A DNA stretch of 64,000 nt from Phialophora verrucosa (taxonomy: Eukaryota > Ascomycota > Eurotiomycetes > Chaetothyriales > Herpotrichiellaceae): NCBI GenBank assembly GCA_002099365.1, contig MSED01000009.1, positions 1,302,001 through 1,366,000 on the forward strand, given 5' to 3'. This document shows, piece by piece, positions 35,454 to 46,774 of the stretch (the stretch's first letter is position 1; each line of letters starts with the position of its first letter). Made by a program: the position numbers and the translations under genes. The notes below the pieces were generated by a model. That model was not told the DNA's origin and did no database searches. It worked only from the letters and a program-made list of their open reading frames with translations.

Positions 35454-36190
35454 TCAAACGACTCTGCGTGTTTTGCCCGTCTCGACTTCATAAACCCAGC
35501 CACTGATAGGGACGCTGTCTGGGACCAGCTTAGTATCCGTGAGGTACTGCACGTCTGCCTTCACAGCGTCCTCCAGCTGTGGGAACGGAAGAAAGTCCAG
35601 TCCCCGAGACTTGAGTTCCGCAGCTCCCTCGGATCTGCGTTGTGTCAGTCAGACGCCAGAGCAGAGAGTTAAAAGCTCTACCCAAGGTTCTTCTCAACTA
35701 AGGCACGGGCATCTTCGTTCGTGAATGTCAGCATCCCGCAGCCTGTGTGCTTGACAAGGACGATTTCATGCGTGCCGAGCAACTGCTGCGAGATGATGAT
35801 GCTCCGCAACGCGTCCTGCGCAGACGCTCCTGCCTGTGCCGCATCAGCAGATATTTTTGGCTGTCGCACACAGGTATCGATCTGTTAAATCCGGAGACTG
35901 TTTGCTGGGTCGGAGCTTTCCTCACATTGCGGATGACATGTGCATCTCCAAGGCCGATTCCGAATGCTTGGGCTGGATCAATGCGAGCATCCCTAGTCGG
36001 CGATCAGCATCGAACGTGAGCAGAGACATTTCGGGAGACTTTCAGTAATCACGATCCGGCTTTTTCACGCGACTTACATGCACGTCAAGACAAGATATTT
36101 CTTTGCCGGAGGAAGGGCGAGATGACCTTGGGTGAACGAGGAGGAATATGCTTCCGAGGCTGCTTCAACATTCTTCTGGATTGCAGACAT
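35454..36190 (-). CDS. Beta-class carbonic anhydrase
   Basis: Exons 36190-36078, 35992-35926, 35833-35682 and 35634-35454 sum to 171 codons in frame; no single frame shows the whole protein. The zinc ligands are Cys37 (LTCMDAR), His89 and Cys92 (VKHTGCGM), and the Asp39-Arg41 dyad is present, so the active site is complete. The FGIGLGDAHVIRN and GASAQDALRSIIISQQLLGT segments are the following family blocks. At 170 residues it is of the short bacterial/fungal type without a targeting peptide, hence probably cytosolic CO2/bicarbonate interconversion. Confidence 0.92.
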
Positions 36191-36678
36191 ACTGGGCCTC
36201 GTCGCTCGTCTTTGATCACTTTCAGGCAAGAGAGTGTCACAAGAAGTCTGGTGGTAGTCGGCTCTCTCACGACGAGCTAGGGGATTACGATCTCATCGGA
36301 AACAAGGATAAAGGAACCGCAGCAGACGGACGGGAGGGGTAAATATGCTTCCTTTCGTCTTTCTCGATCCCGCTCCGATATGGCGATTGCGTGCTTGCTC
36401 ACCATTGAAGCCGACGGCCAATTACGGCTCCTCTGCACGTGCTTTGCCGAGCCTGCTCACAGGTTAATCGATCATTGGTGCCCGGCCTTCCCAGCTATGT
36501 ACTTTTGGGGTCAACTGGTCTCCTTTCCCCTTGCCCGCACATACCACTCGCTGCATTAATACTCACTGATATTGCGAGGCTTCTCGCGGCACCTGGAAGA
36601 CGCTTCAACCTACCCGACACATGTACATGACTCGACATCCTCCACTTCCTTGTCAATGGCCCAGACCGTCTCAATACG
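36191..36678. other. Intergenic
   Basis: About 490 bp between the carbonic anhydrase start and the stop of the Hsp70-like gene; nothing recognised. Confidence 0.4.
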
Positions 36679-39079
36679 TTACGACGTCAAATCGGCTCTG
36701 ATATCCTGAAGATGTTCCTTCGGCCGCGGCCGCCACATGCCGCTCTCAAAATGCACTCGAAAGGAACTCGGCTCGTTGTACTTCTTGCCGTTGTACCACA
36801 ATTCGCTTTCGATGTTGGCAGCATTCAGGATAAATTTGATCTCATAGGCGACTTTGTAGTAGGACGGCTGTTTGCTGAGCTGCCACCATCGCTTTTTCAC
36901 CTTCTCGAAGTTCCGGACGTCAACCTTCGACAGGTCAGAATTCATCACGCAACATAGCTCAACTCCATCTGCGATGGTTAGTCAAAACAGCTTGCACCTG
37001 GAACACAGAATATCATGGACGCACCGTCTCTGAGGCTCTTAGGCAGCGAACCAGGCCTCGAATTGCAAATGACGATTCTACTACTGTAGGGTTCCCGTGG
37101 TGCACCTTTGGCGAGGTTTCGATAGAAGGGTCTCTCGATTGCCTCGCTTTCTATCAGGTCACCCTGGCTACGTCAGAAGACCTGACTCTGCGACAATGGG
37201 TCTTGGAACGTACCTGTCGCACAAACCAGGCGATCTGGTCGACCGCATAGGTCAACCCGTCCACCGGGTCTACTTTCAACCTCGCTCCTTTATGTTGACT
37301 GGGGTTATACAACTGTTCGCAGATGATTCCCAACGACTGCCGGCACTTCCGAACCCTGAGAACAGACTTCGTGAACTTGAGCTTCTGGAGTCTGTCAATC
37401 AACAGACCCTTGACAACGGAAAGGTGTCTGTCCCCATCAGCCTACGACCTTGATAGACGGCACCAGTTTCTTACGGGTAATTGGTGGTAACTATCCTCAA
37501 GTGTGGGGCGTAGAGGTTGGGGCGCTCGTGAATATACCGCTTTTCCAACTGTTTGAAAACATATTCTGAGCTGCCCAACCCTCCCGAGAGCACCAAGTAT
37601 TTCTATGACTGATCAGCAACGATCCGAAAACTCCCCCTGAGCGGCTACTTGCCACTTGGTCGTGCGGCGCGACTGTCTGCATTCGGTTCAGTTGCCAATC
37701 GATCAACTTGTACATCTTCTCCAGCTGTACATCAAACATCTGTTTTACTTCGGACCTGGGGGAGTTTGTCAGCCCGGCAGTCAAGCGGGTGCCGATGGCG
37801 AGAGGAGGGTATCGTGACTCACATTTTTAGGACCAGCCTGCCCCTTTGGATGTCACCCACTTCAGAAGAAAGACGGTTGGAGATGCCGGGAATGGGTATG
37901 GTGCTCACGGTGAGGTGGACCGAGTCTTCGTTTCCATACTCCTCCTTTACGATTTTAAACGCACTTTTGCACATCTTCTTGACGACTGCTGGTATGGTGT
38001 CTGGGTCGAGGTCGATGTATGGCGCAGCTTCTTCGAGGCGATCCTGGGCCAGCTTCGCGAACGCGACGTCAATCTCGACGCTTCCGATCTCGTCTCCTGG
38101 GAACAATTGTCAGCGATGACGGGTACGTGTCCGAATGGATATTCGTACCTCGCACGTCATCAAGCTGTTTCAACGTCGGCCTACTCCCTGCCGTAACTTC
38201 GGCTTTGAGAAGAGCGAGGTCCTGGTGAACGCATCAGTGGACGTCCGTGACTACGGCTACGACACAGCCTTCACCGTTGTGCCACCCCCAGCATCGACCA
38301 CAAGCATAATGTCGCCGTCCTGGACTTGTCAGTTGTTGGTAACGGGGCAAGGACACATGCGTACAGCGTATCTTTCGGTCTCAGTCCCCAACGTGCATAC
38401 AGCTGCAGCTTCGGCCTCGGTCAGCCCGATTTCGACCACGTGGTTTGCACCATCGTGGCCGAAACCCGCTTCGCGCGCCAATACCCTCAGGTCTTCTGCA
38501 ACACCAGGGCTCCAGGTGGTGGGGACGGAAAAGATGAATTGGATGGTCTCGTCTTCGAAGCTCAGGGCCGGAAGCTCTGTGCTCAGGATTTTCTTGATGT
38601 GGGCATAAAGCTTCCTCAGGAAGTCTCGGTAGTACTTTTTCACATGGCCGTGGGACGGCGGAACGTCCTCTCCGCGTGAACGGAACTTCTCAAACTCTCG
38701 CTCGTCGAGGAAAATCTTGAACCAGTCGTGGACTTCCGAGTCGTCGATGTCGTCTCGCTGGGTGTCGAACCCCCAGACTATTTGGCGGCCTCGATAACAC
38801 AGTGAAGTGGGCACCTGAGCAAGTATCAGCCAAGCTACGTACTCGTGGATTCCCAAGCTCGACACCCACCTTGTCGGCCTTTACGGCACCGTTCCCCGAC
38901 CATTTTTGGATCGTACGTGGCTCAACCATCTCAATCGCAGGGGACTGGATGATGTATGCGACACCTGTGTCGAAATCAGATCAGCTGAGAGCCGAGGTCG
39001 ACATCAGTGTCCCAGACTTACCCGTGCAGGTCATGCCGACATCGATCCCTACCAACAGCGGCGCTCGAGCTTGCGCCAT
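36679..39079 (-). CDS. Fungal Hsp70-like actin-fold ATPase
   Basis: Start ATG 39079 (MAQARAPLLVGIDVGMT), stop at 36679. Exons 39079-39022, 38964-38870 and 38814 to about 38375 are clear; at least six more follow across introns of 45-80 bp. The actin-like ATPase motifs are all visible: phosphate 1 LVGIDVGMTCTGVAY, phosphate 2 VVDAGGGTTDLALL, and the adenosine motif YLVLSGGLGSSEYV. A long helical C-terminal part ends in a domain with a YNGKKYNEPSSF segment. It lacks the substrate-binding domain of true Hsp70. Such divergent Hsp70-like proteins are expanded in filamentous fungi; clients are unknown. 3' exon limits are approximate. Confidence 0.82.
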
Positions 39080-39651
39080 TGTGTCCAGGCTGTCGACGGG
39101 GCATTAAGACAGCATGGACTGCGCTTTCAGGTGAAGGAAATTTCAAAGCGTGCGGCTACAAGTATATTGCCTGGCCCAGTGTCGGGGACCTCTCTCGCAT
39201 GGCGACCCTGCTCTAGGTTGGACCCTCGGCTAGAGGGAGCATGTGGGACCACGAGCTCTTCTCCGGCTGGCCTTCTGTCGGTGGATGAGGCTGGATGATT
39301 CGATTGCGCCTCTCAGCAGCATCCCAACCTCTGCTGGGCGTTGCGTGCGACATGTGGTTGGCTGCAGATAAACACGAGCCAAAATGTACCCACTCAGTCG
39401 CCTAGGGGCGGCGGCTCGTGTCTCGGACGTCAAAAGCGGCGAGTTCAATCAGCAGGTTGATGAGCCAGGCCTCCGACAATCGAAGAGAGCCTGAGGGGCG
39501 TCCAACTCTTTGCTCATAAGACTTGCTGGCTCTCAGCTTTCTCGCCCGCTTCTGAAGCCGCATCTATCACTTCGACCTTTTTCAACTTGGACCCAGGATT
39601 GGGACTCTGCATGACCTAGCATCGTTACATCTACCACGAACGCCAAAGAAG
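39080..39651. other. Intergenic, divergent promoter region
   Basis: About 570 bp between the divergent Hsp70-like and sensor-like genes; no element recognised. Confidence 0.4.
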
Positions 39652-41213
39652 ATGAGGAACGCCATCGCGGCTGTTCTCTCTGCAAGGAGCGCCCTGCCAC
39701 AAGACGTGACGAGTTCCTCAGATCCGCCTCAATCTGACACTACGTCTGCAACAACAGCTTCGCTTCCCGAAGCGACTACATCGATCAGCGTTGCAGTCAG
39801 TACTGTCTTCGGGACGGACGGTTCTGCACTCTCTACCGCTTCTTCTTTGACTCCAGTCACCTACACTCCAGCTGTAATTGTCCTGACAGAAGCTGAACCT
39901 TCCCCCGTGAGCACTAGTGTCCCCGTCCCCGTCGCTGGGGCCGATCCTTCTGCCAGTACCAGTTATACTCTCGTTGGATTCATCTATACCCCGTCGTATA
40001 GCGTTTCAGTCACAGGGGCTTCAGGGTCAACCTCCACCACCACCAGCACATCGGCAGTGTCCCAAGGGTCCTCGTCTAGCACAACAACTAGCGGTCTGCC
40101 ACAGCAGACGATTTACAAATCGGACGGTGACTTGTCTGGCGGAGCTGTCGCTGGTGTCGCCATTGGATGTGCAATCGCCGGTGCCCTCATTGCTTTTGGT
40201 CTGCTCTTTTTCCTCATGGGGGACCGGCTTAGGAAGAGACATTACTCTGGTGCCGCTCCGTCGCACGGAAGTTCTCGCCATTCAAGCTCTAAGAAGCCTG
40301 GCTATCTGAACAGCACACTGCGCCAGTCAGGGGATCGGGCCAAGGGTGGAGCCGTCGAGCGATCTGTCGAGGAAGTCACCGCGGAAAACGTGTTGGAGCA
40401 ACCCAAGGATGACGCCACTATTAAACAGAGCGTTGCCTCCCTTTTCAAGGCTATAGAAGATCATGCAGACAACTATTATGTCGATGCCCCGGCCAGGAGT
40501 GAGCAAGCAAAGGAGTCCGCCAGTCAGTCCAGCCATTTGCCAAGTGGTATCACGGCTCAGAGCGATGTGGACTTTGAGGCGTTGCTCGCTGATCGAAATT
40601 CGCGGTCCTCCGCCATCACTGCACTCATTACGGCACAGATCTTGGATGCAATTGACTTCTTCGGCGTGACCGAGAAGTCTTTGTTGCCGGAAATGGTAAC
40701 GACATTTTTGAGATCTTCAGCAGGCCAACTCAAAGATGACCAAAGTGTGTTCAGGTCCACGCTTCCTAACTTTTATGTGCTAACAGCCGTACAGGAAGCC
40801 GGCTGAGTCTCTCGAGATGGAGGACCAGCACCGCAGCCCTCCTCGGCCCGGCAGACTCACCCGAGCGAAGAGCACATTCGCAGATGGTCGTGGACGCTCT
40901 GATCATTGACGCGGATTCCATTGTGGGGACTTACATCCGGCCAGAGACAAACAAAGAACGGCACCTACACCTGGTCAAGCTCTTTAGGCGAGGACAAGAG
41001 CTGGGCCTGCTGCTTCTTTCGCAGCCGACAGAGTGGAAATTCCACTGGACCGACGCGGCCAACGCACGAAGATCAGCCACCCAGACGCAGCGGGGTGAAA
41101 AGGGCAAGAAGCCGGTCTTTGTGGTTCAGCCGCAACTTCGAAGGGTCACGGACAATGTCGCTCGCAAACTAGACCGACCACTCCTCGTGCTTGAGTGGCA
41201 GCTTCTGCAGTAG
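39652..41213 (+). CDS. Single-pass Ser/Thr-rich membrane protein, sensor-like
   Basis: Exon 1 (39652-40744) and exon 2 (40795-41213) join to 503 residues; the 50 bp intron has a GTGTGT donor, a TAAC branch and a TACAG acceptor. Residues about 20-155 are Ser/Thr-rich and probably O-glycosylated. A Gly/Ala-rich transmembrane helix (163-190, GGAVAGVAIGCAIAGALIAFG) follows, then RLRKRH as a stop-transfer. The cytosolic half of 310 residues is helical. The topology resembles WSC/Mid2 wall-stress sensors, but no WSC or cysteine-rich domain is present. Without the intron the chain would end early at residue 384. Confidence 0.7.
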
Positions 41214-42074
41214 TGTCGAGTACGAGATTTGTCACGACGTGCACGGGCGGGGGATAATTTAGTTGATTCGGCGCTATATAACGCCATCCAAGGGTTGCCT
41301 CGTGTCACGGAAAGTACCAAGGGTGCGTTGATCGCGAGCCCAATCACACCCACATCTGGTTAGCTCAGCCTGATTGATGCCAACCTGTCACCGGCTCTTT
41401 TGCACATGCTTCTGGGGCCACAGAACCGTGCTCGCCCTCACTGCGAATAGGGTGCTCAATGTGTCTGGGCCTGGTTCTGGTCCCTCTGAAGCTGCCCACG
41501 TTTCACGCCAACGAGCACGACAGGTTGCACAGAGGTTGAGGCTGGAATTGTCGGGGCCAGGCCGAGAGAGACGGTGCAGGTCGAGCCGGATGCGCGCTTC
41601 CCAATTCGCTTGTAGCGCGGGTACATGCCTCGTATCCTTCCTGCACTCCGTTTGCGAGCTCATGTTCCCCTCGCCTCCAGACGGCGCTTGCCTGGAATAG
41701 ACGAAGCAAACCCCCTTGCCGCTTTTTCAGCCTGACTGCCGACAGACAACTCGTATGCCCCTGTGCCTGTTAGGGGCATGTCGAGTCGACCTAGAACCGA
41801 CCCAGTCTCGGTACTAATGCCTGCCAAAGCTGCACACCAAGTCAACCAGGAAAGCCGCATTTTGACACGGGTTATCTGGAGGATGCCTGAAAGCCCCGTG
41901 ATTGCGCCCCTGCACGGTGGCCTTAGGGAAAGCTGGCCCTCCCTGCGATCGATCAGGTTCGATCGAGAAGTCGTCAGCCTAGAGGACATTTGGTCTATTT
42001 TCAAAAACCTGCAGCGGCCATAACCAGAGAAGCATCTACCTGTTTCAGCGTCTCAAAAGTGCGGCTTGAGCATA
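41214..42074. other. Intergenic
   Basis: About 860 bp with a TATATAA-like box near 41275; open frames on both strands overlap and look non-coding. Confidence 0.4.
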
Positions 42075-43439
42075 ATGCCCGAGCCAGTCCTCATTGCGAC
42101 TTCGATCTTTTCGGGATTCAACTCGTTCGTCAAAGCGATCAGTCTTGCAGCCCACTACAAAGACGTACCGAACGAAGTCAAACAACTACACACTAACATC
42201 GAAAGGGCCGAAAGTGCCATCAACATCGCCAACCGACTGCTCCGCTCCAAGGCTCACTACCTGGATCCTCGACTAATCCAGGAAACGGAGGAGAGCGTCG
42301 ACAAGACTAACCACGTCCTCCTTTTGGTTCGTGGGTCGATTGAGGCATGCCGAAAAGACCTCGAAATCCGTGAGACGGTGACGGCCAAGAATCGAGTCGC
42401 CTGGCTGCTATGGAAGAACCAGGAGTTTTTATCACAACTTCAAACCTTGGGCAACTGCCTAGGGGCGCTGGACAGAGACATTGGCCGGTTGGAAATGGCT
42501 CAGGCACCCATAGTCTTTGTGGAAGGTAGCTATGCGCCGTCGCCGTACGCCGATGTCGATCGTAAGGGAGGCTTCAGCAGCACCACCACCACCATTTTCG
42601 GAGTCGGCGCCGCAGATGACGAGGACCAGAAGCCGCCCTTTCCACGCAGTCCCACCAAGAGGCTACGCTCGAGCTCACGCAGTAACAATAGCAGCCAAGT
42701 CAATCTCAACCTGAACAAGCGGGCCGACACCACGAGGCGCGGTGCACCACGAACTCTGTCCCCCAAACTCGCAGACGGTGGCGGCGACGAGGGCTACGAG
42801 TCCAACGACGACCAGCCCGCCCGGGACGCCGCCGAAGACCCCGTTCTCTTCGCCAACGCCACCATCGGCATCGACACCGCTGGCCGGGGTCTCGGTTTGA
42901 CCACCATCTCGCACAGCCAAGGCCCACTGAATGTCCGGCAGGTGAACATCCTCCACCAAGCTGGCACGGCCATCGTGGTCGGCAGGTCCGGGATTGCAGA
43001 AATGCCAGTCCCGACGGAAGTGGACCACCATCAGACAAATCCAGTTCCAGATTCGGTTCCTTCAACAACAGCAACCCCAAATCCATACGCCTTCTCCTCC
43101 AAGAATCCATGGCGCAGGCTCGCGCTCCAGCAATCCACCTCCACTCTGAACAGTTCTGTCGCGCTCTCCCAGCGCGACGATCCTCCCAACGCGGTCGACT
43201 ACGACGCCGCGAGCATGATCTCCACGACCACAACGGCGGTGGAAGGCGCTGACGACTCGGACATGACGAGGAATCTGCTCGGTCTGAGCTTCACTGCCCC
43301 GGCTGTCCTATCTGGAAGTGGTGTTGGTACTGGCTCAGGGTCAGGGTCAGGGTCAGGTTTAGGTTCAACCGACACGCTATTGTCGCCCAGACCGGAGGTC
43401 ACCAAGGTGAAGTGGCGTCGGAAATCGGGGTTTATCTGA
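42075..43439 (+). CDS. Fungal hypothetical protein with N-terminal helical domain
   Basis: Single exon, 454 residues from ATG 42075. The first 150 residues are an amphipathic helical domain (MPEPVLIATSIFSGFNSFVK, then long heptad-like helices to about LDRDIGRLEM). This resembles the N-terminal helical domain found on many fungal STAND/NACHT and pigment-cluster-type proteins. The rest is low-complexity, with Ser/Asn/Asp-rich tracts and a GSGSGSGSG repeat coded by TCAGGG units near 43340. No catalytic motif. Function unknown. Confidence 0.6.
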   Translation: MPEPVLIATSIFSGFNSFVKAISLAAHYKDVPNEVKQLHTNIERAESAINIANRLLRSKAHYLDPRLIQETEESVDKTNHVLLLVRGSIEACRKDLEIRETVTAKNRVAWLLWKNQEFLSQLQTLGNCLGALDRDIGRLEMAQAPIVFVEGSYAPSPYADVDRKGGFSSTTTTIFGVGAADDEDQKPPFPRSPTKRLRSSSRSNNSSQVNLNLNKRADTTRRGAPRTLSPKLADGGGDEGYESNDDQPARDAAEDPVLFANATIGIDTAGRGLGLTTISHSQGPLNVRQVNILHQAGTAIVVGRSGIAEMPVPTEVDHHQTNPVPDSVPSTTATPNPYAFSSKNPWRRLALQQSTSTLNSSVALSQRDDPPNAVDYDAASMISTTTTAVEGADDSDMTRNLLGLSFTAPAVLSGSGVGTGSGSGSGSGLGSTDTLLSPRPEVTKVKWRRKSGFI

Positions 43440-44847
43440 GTTGGCCTGAGTTGGGATGAGTTGATGTGAATTCGGAATGCTGACATATACGTCCATGTGA
43501 ATGCATATGTGTATACGTATGCATGGAAAGGCTACTGCCTTGCACGAAGTACAGACTGTTATATACTATATACTACCATACTGTCTACTCTGTTCGCAGG
43601 ATCATGTTGTATCGCATTGACTTGCATTACAACATCGAACTGCTCTGTCCTACACTACATCGTACCGCGCCATACTATACCAAGTTGTGCATGTTGACTA
43701 TTCCGCCTCGTCTGGCTTGTCCATGCATGTGTGCCTAGACGCTACTCATATGTACAAGACAGAACATACACCGTGAACAAGAACCTCCAGTAATTAACAT
43801 AGCTTGACCGCGTGAACCCCTGCTGCGTTGCTGATGAGCTCCGCCTCTAGAAACCCAGACTATGCCTTCCCTTCCGGTCCTGTGTTCCCGAGCGAGCGAG
43901 CGAGCGCGTCATGCCGTCTCGTTCAATTCAAGTCAAGTCAACTCAACCGGTCCCAGCCATTCGACCCTTAGCACTTAGGGCGGTCCAGTCCAGCCCAACA
44001 AGTACTCTGCACTGGAGTGCCGAAACGGATCCAAGTACGAAGTACTGTATATAGAATACATTTCTCACGAGCCTAGCAGCACCGGCGCCGTGCGAAGGCA
44101 AGTTTTCGAACAATATCTAAATGTTGGGGGAGGGACGTTGGTCAGTTTAGCCAAGCCACTGCGGACGTGACGCACAATACATGATCAAACGCGCCAAATG
44201 CAACCGTATGTTTTGGTGGTGGGATGGAGCCACACGACGTCAACGACACAAGGCAATAATTAAAGTAAATCGAGTAAATAATACTCACGAAGACGGAACG
44301 GCCTGGCAGTTGAATGTCTGGCAGTAGAGCGACATCGGGTCGGGACTCGCGGTCAGGTCGTCGCATTTGTTGCAGTATCGTTGTCTGTGGTGAGTGTGTC
44401 ACATTTAGTGTCTCTCTCTCTACCCGTGCGCGTGTGTGCCTGATCATCGAAATTGAATGGCTGGTGGTAGACTCGTTCCTGAGCAAGACAGAAGAGGCGC
44501 GTCGCAAGAATGTACGAGTGTTGTACTGACATGAGAGTACCGCCACATCCACCACGGCACAGCGTTACCGACGCGAGTTTGATGCATGGTGGAGGCAGCA
44601 TGAAGCTTGGGCACGGGGGTGGAGCCAAGGTATCGATCGGATCGTGCGTCTTCGTGCGCTGCGCCCACGTGTCTGTCGCTGCTGGGATCCACGCTGGTAA
44701 GAATCCCAGTCGTTGTGCCGCAGAGTCGAGAGACATAAGCGTGATGCTATCGAGGTGGAAGGTGGTGGCTGGTACAGGTCGGGAATTTTCACAATAGATA
44801 ACTGGGGGAACCAGGGGAGTCAGCCGGGGTAGAAGGGGGCTGTGGTG
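43440..44847. other. Intergenic
   Basis: 1.4 kb, with an AT-rich TATACTATATACTA stretch near 43562 and a GAGCGAGCGAGC run near 43893. A minus-strand frame of 127 codons with ATG at 44736 exists, but its composition gives no support. Confidence 0.4.
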
Positions 44848-45453
44848 TTAGGGGTTCTTCAGAACGCATCCCGTACCCTTTCTCAGGTGGAGCCATGTGT
44901 CGTTTTCGATGCTGTCGACTATGCCCAGCATGGGGATCTGAGGATCGGAATTCGAGTAGAAGATGACGGACTTGTTGGCATGTTGGGAAGGTGGCTTCGG
45001 CGGTGTATGGTCTGGCAAGATGGGCTTCGGGGGCGATTTGGGAGCTATGGCGCGCAAGGTGCCGCTTTGTGGATGGTTTGAGCCGGAGCTGGGTTGGTAT
45101 TGCGTCGACAAAGAGCCTGGGCCATATTGATCTTGTCTAGACGAACAGCCGGGGCTGGAATGGTATTGCAGTGGTCGGGGGTTGTGCTGAACTTGCTGGC
45201 TCAGGCCCGGGGACTCGGACGAGTTCGAGCATCTGTAGGACTCGTAGCTTATCGGGCTTGCTGGACTGATCGTCTGCGCACAATTGTGGTGGCAATAGTT
45301 GGTCAAACCGTCATCAGGGTAAAAGGCGTCCTGGTGCTGGGGCTGGGGCTGGAGATGCAACGGTCCTGACGACAGTAGATCACCGTTATTGCCCCTCGAC
45401 CTTATGGACTCTTCGAAAGCAGTCTGTAGCAGGACATTGCTGTGGTCGTCCAT
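44848..45453 (-). CDS. Pro/Gln/Ser-rich hypothetical protein
   Basis: Single frame of 201 residues with ATG at 45453. The centre is Gln/Ser/Pro-rich and low-complexity; the C-terminus (PQIPMLGIVDSIENDTWLHL) is more ordered. No family recognised. Composition and a clean ATG support a gene, but low complexity weakens the case. Confidence 0.4.
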   Translation of the reverse strand: MDDHSNVLLQTAFEESIRSRGNNGDLLSSGPLHLQPQPQHQDAFYPDDGLTNYCHHNCAQTISPASPISYESYRCSNSSESPGLSQQVQHNPRPLQYHSSPGCSSRQDQYGPGSLSTQYQPSSGSNHPQSGTLRAIAPKSPPKPILPDHTPPKPPSQHANKSVIFYSNSDPQIPMLGIVDSIENDTWLHLRKGTGCVLKNP

Positions 45454-45526
45454 GGGAGGATCAGAGGATTTGTGGGGATCGTTGTTGCGGGTCCGGGTGA
45501 GATTCGGCTAAATTAGGGTACGTTGG

Positions 45527-45591
45527 GACTGGTTAGAGTGGGTTAGAGTGGGTTGGGGCTGGTTGGGGCTGGTTGGGGCTGGTTGGGACTC
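45527..45591 (+). repeat. G-rich tandem repeat (11 bp units)
   Basis: Tandem units of GGTTAGAGTGG and then GGTTGGGGCTG, about six copies in all, just upstream of the Pro/Gln-rich gene start. The plus strand has regularly spaced G-runs. Confidence 0.85.
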
Positions 45592-45830
45592 ACGCGGAGA
45601 AGCTTTAGGCTGTGCGACGGGACACAGCGTCACCCAAGGGATGGATTGGGGTGTGAGTTTGATATCATGCGGACGAGTGGCTCTAAGCATCAAGCAGGTA
45701 CTGTATCCAGCATATGTAGAGAAAGGTTGGGACCCAGCATGGCTCAACTAGGTCCTGTCGACATTTTAATACACATTCACTTAGAATGGCGAGCCTGTCG
45801 TGCACAAGAAAGCCCAGCAGATCTGAGATC

Positions 45831-45859
45831 CAGTTGCAGTTGCAGTTGCAGTTGCAGTA
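45831..45859 (+). repeat. CAGTTG hexanucleotide microsatellite
   Basis: About five perfect tandem copies of CAGTTG in non-coding sequence. Confidence 0.9.
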
Positions 45860-46774
45860 GCATTTTCGGAAGGGCAAAGCCCAGATCTGATGCACACCAC
45901 CAAGAATCCATCGACTGGTGCCCGCATTTCGGATCGTCTCAAAGGAGGGCCTAGCGTCTTGCGCTAGAGATCGCAAGGGCGCCAGGCTCGACTGGATACG
46001 AGGGTGCTGGCACATTCGGCGGCCAAGGGTGCATGGCTCTCGCGGTCACTTGGTGGCCAAGTGACTCCAATATGGATGCACGGAGACCAGGAACCCAGAA
46101 ACTATGGGGAGGCGACAGGGGCGTGCGTCCACTGGCTGGCTGGACCCTCTCGCTTGCATCGAGGGGCATCTATCGCGGATCGTCCAGCTACTCCTACAGC
46201 GCGGGCAGGGTGCAGTTGATCGAAGGTGCGAGTTACTCGATATCGAGATGTCTCCCTCCAAGTGATTGGTTTATGTAGGTTGTCGAGATGACACCCCAAG
46301 GGCCTGCATATACAACCGACTACGGTGCAGTGGAGGAGTGCCCGCACAAAGAACAAGGCCTGTTCTGTCGGGTTTGGCCGTCCCCGTCTGTCACTGCTTT
46401 ACTACTGTAGTTCTCGGTTCCCCATGTTGTCTCGCCCCTGTGCCCGTATGATGTGGAAAGGACACCCAGAGTCAGGGCAGCAGATGTGGCATCAATGCGG
46501 CATTCAGAGTTCTCTCCACGCTTGTCCTCCGACCAATCTTAGGTCACCACGACTCTGATGTAGGCTTGGACATATCAGTAGCATGTTCGACGAGTCGGAG
46601 ACTGCGCAGGACTCCTGAGAGTAAGGAGACGTCAAGACACAAGGGCAAGAGGAGCCGTCCAACCTTCAGCTGAAGATTACAACCGAACGCCCCTCTTGTA
46701 GAAGGTGGCGACGCTACCGTGTGTGCAGGACCATGAGCGGTGACCAGCACCATCGGCATGCTAGGTCACTGAGA

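Larger units (their letters stand above)
45454..46774. other. Intergenic with two simple repeats
   Basis: 1.3 kb containing the G-rich 11 bp repeat and the CAGTTG microsatellite. No gene supported. Confidence 0.45.

Noticed and set aside
44353..44736. Minus-strand 127-codon frame with ATG
   Set aside because: No motif, no plausible splice partner, and composition like surrounding intergenic sequence. Not enough to call a gene.
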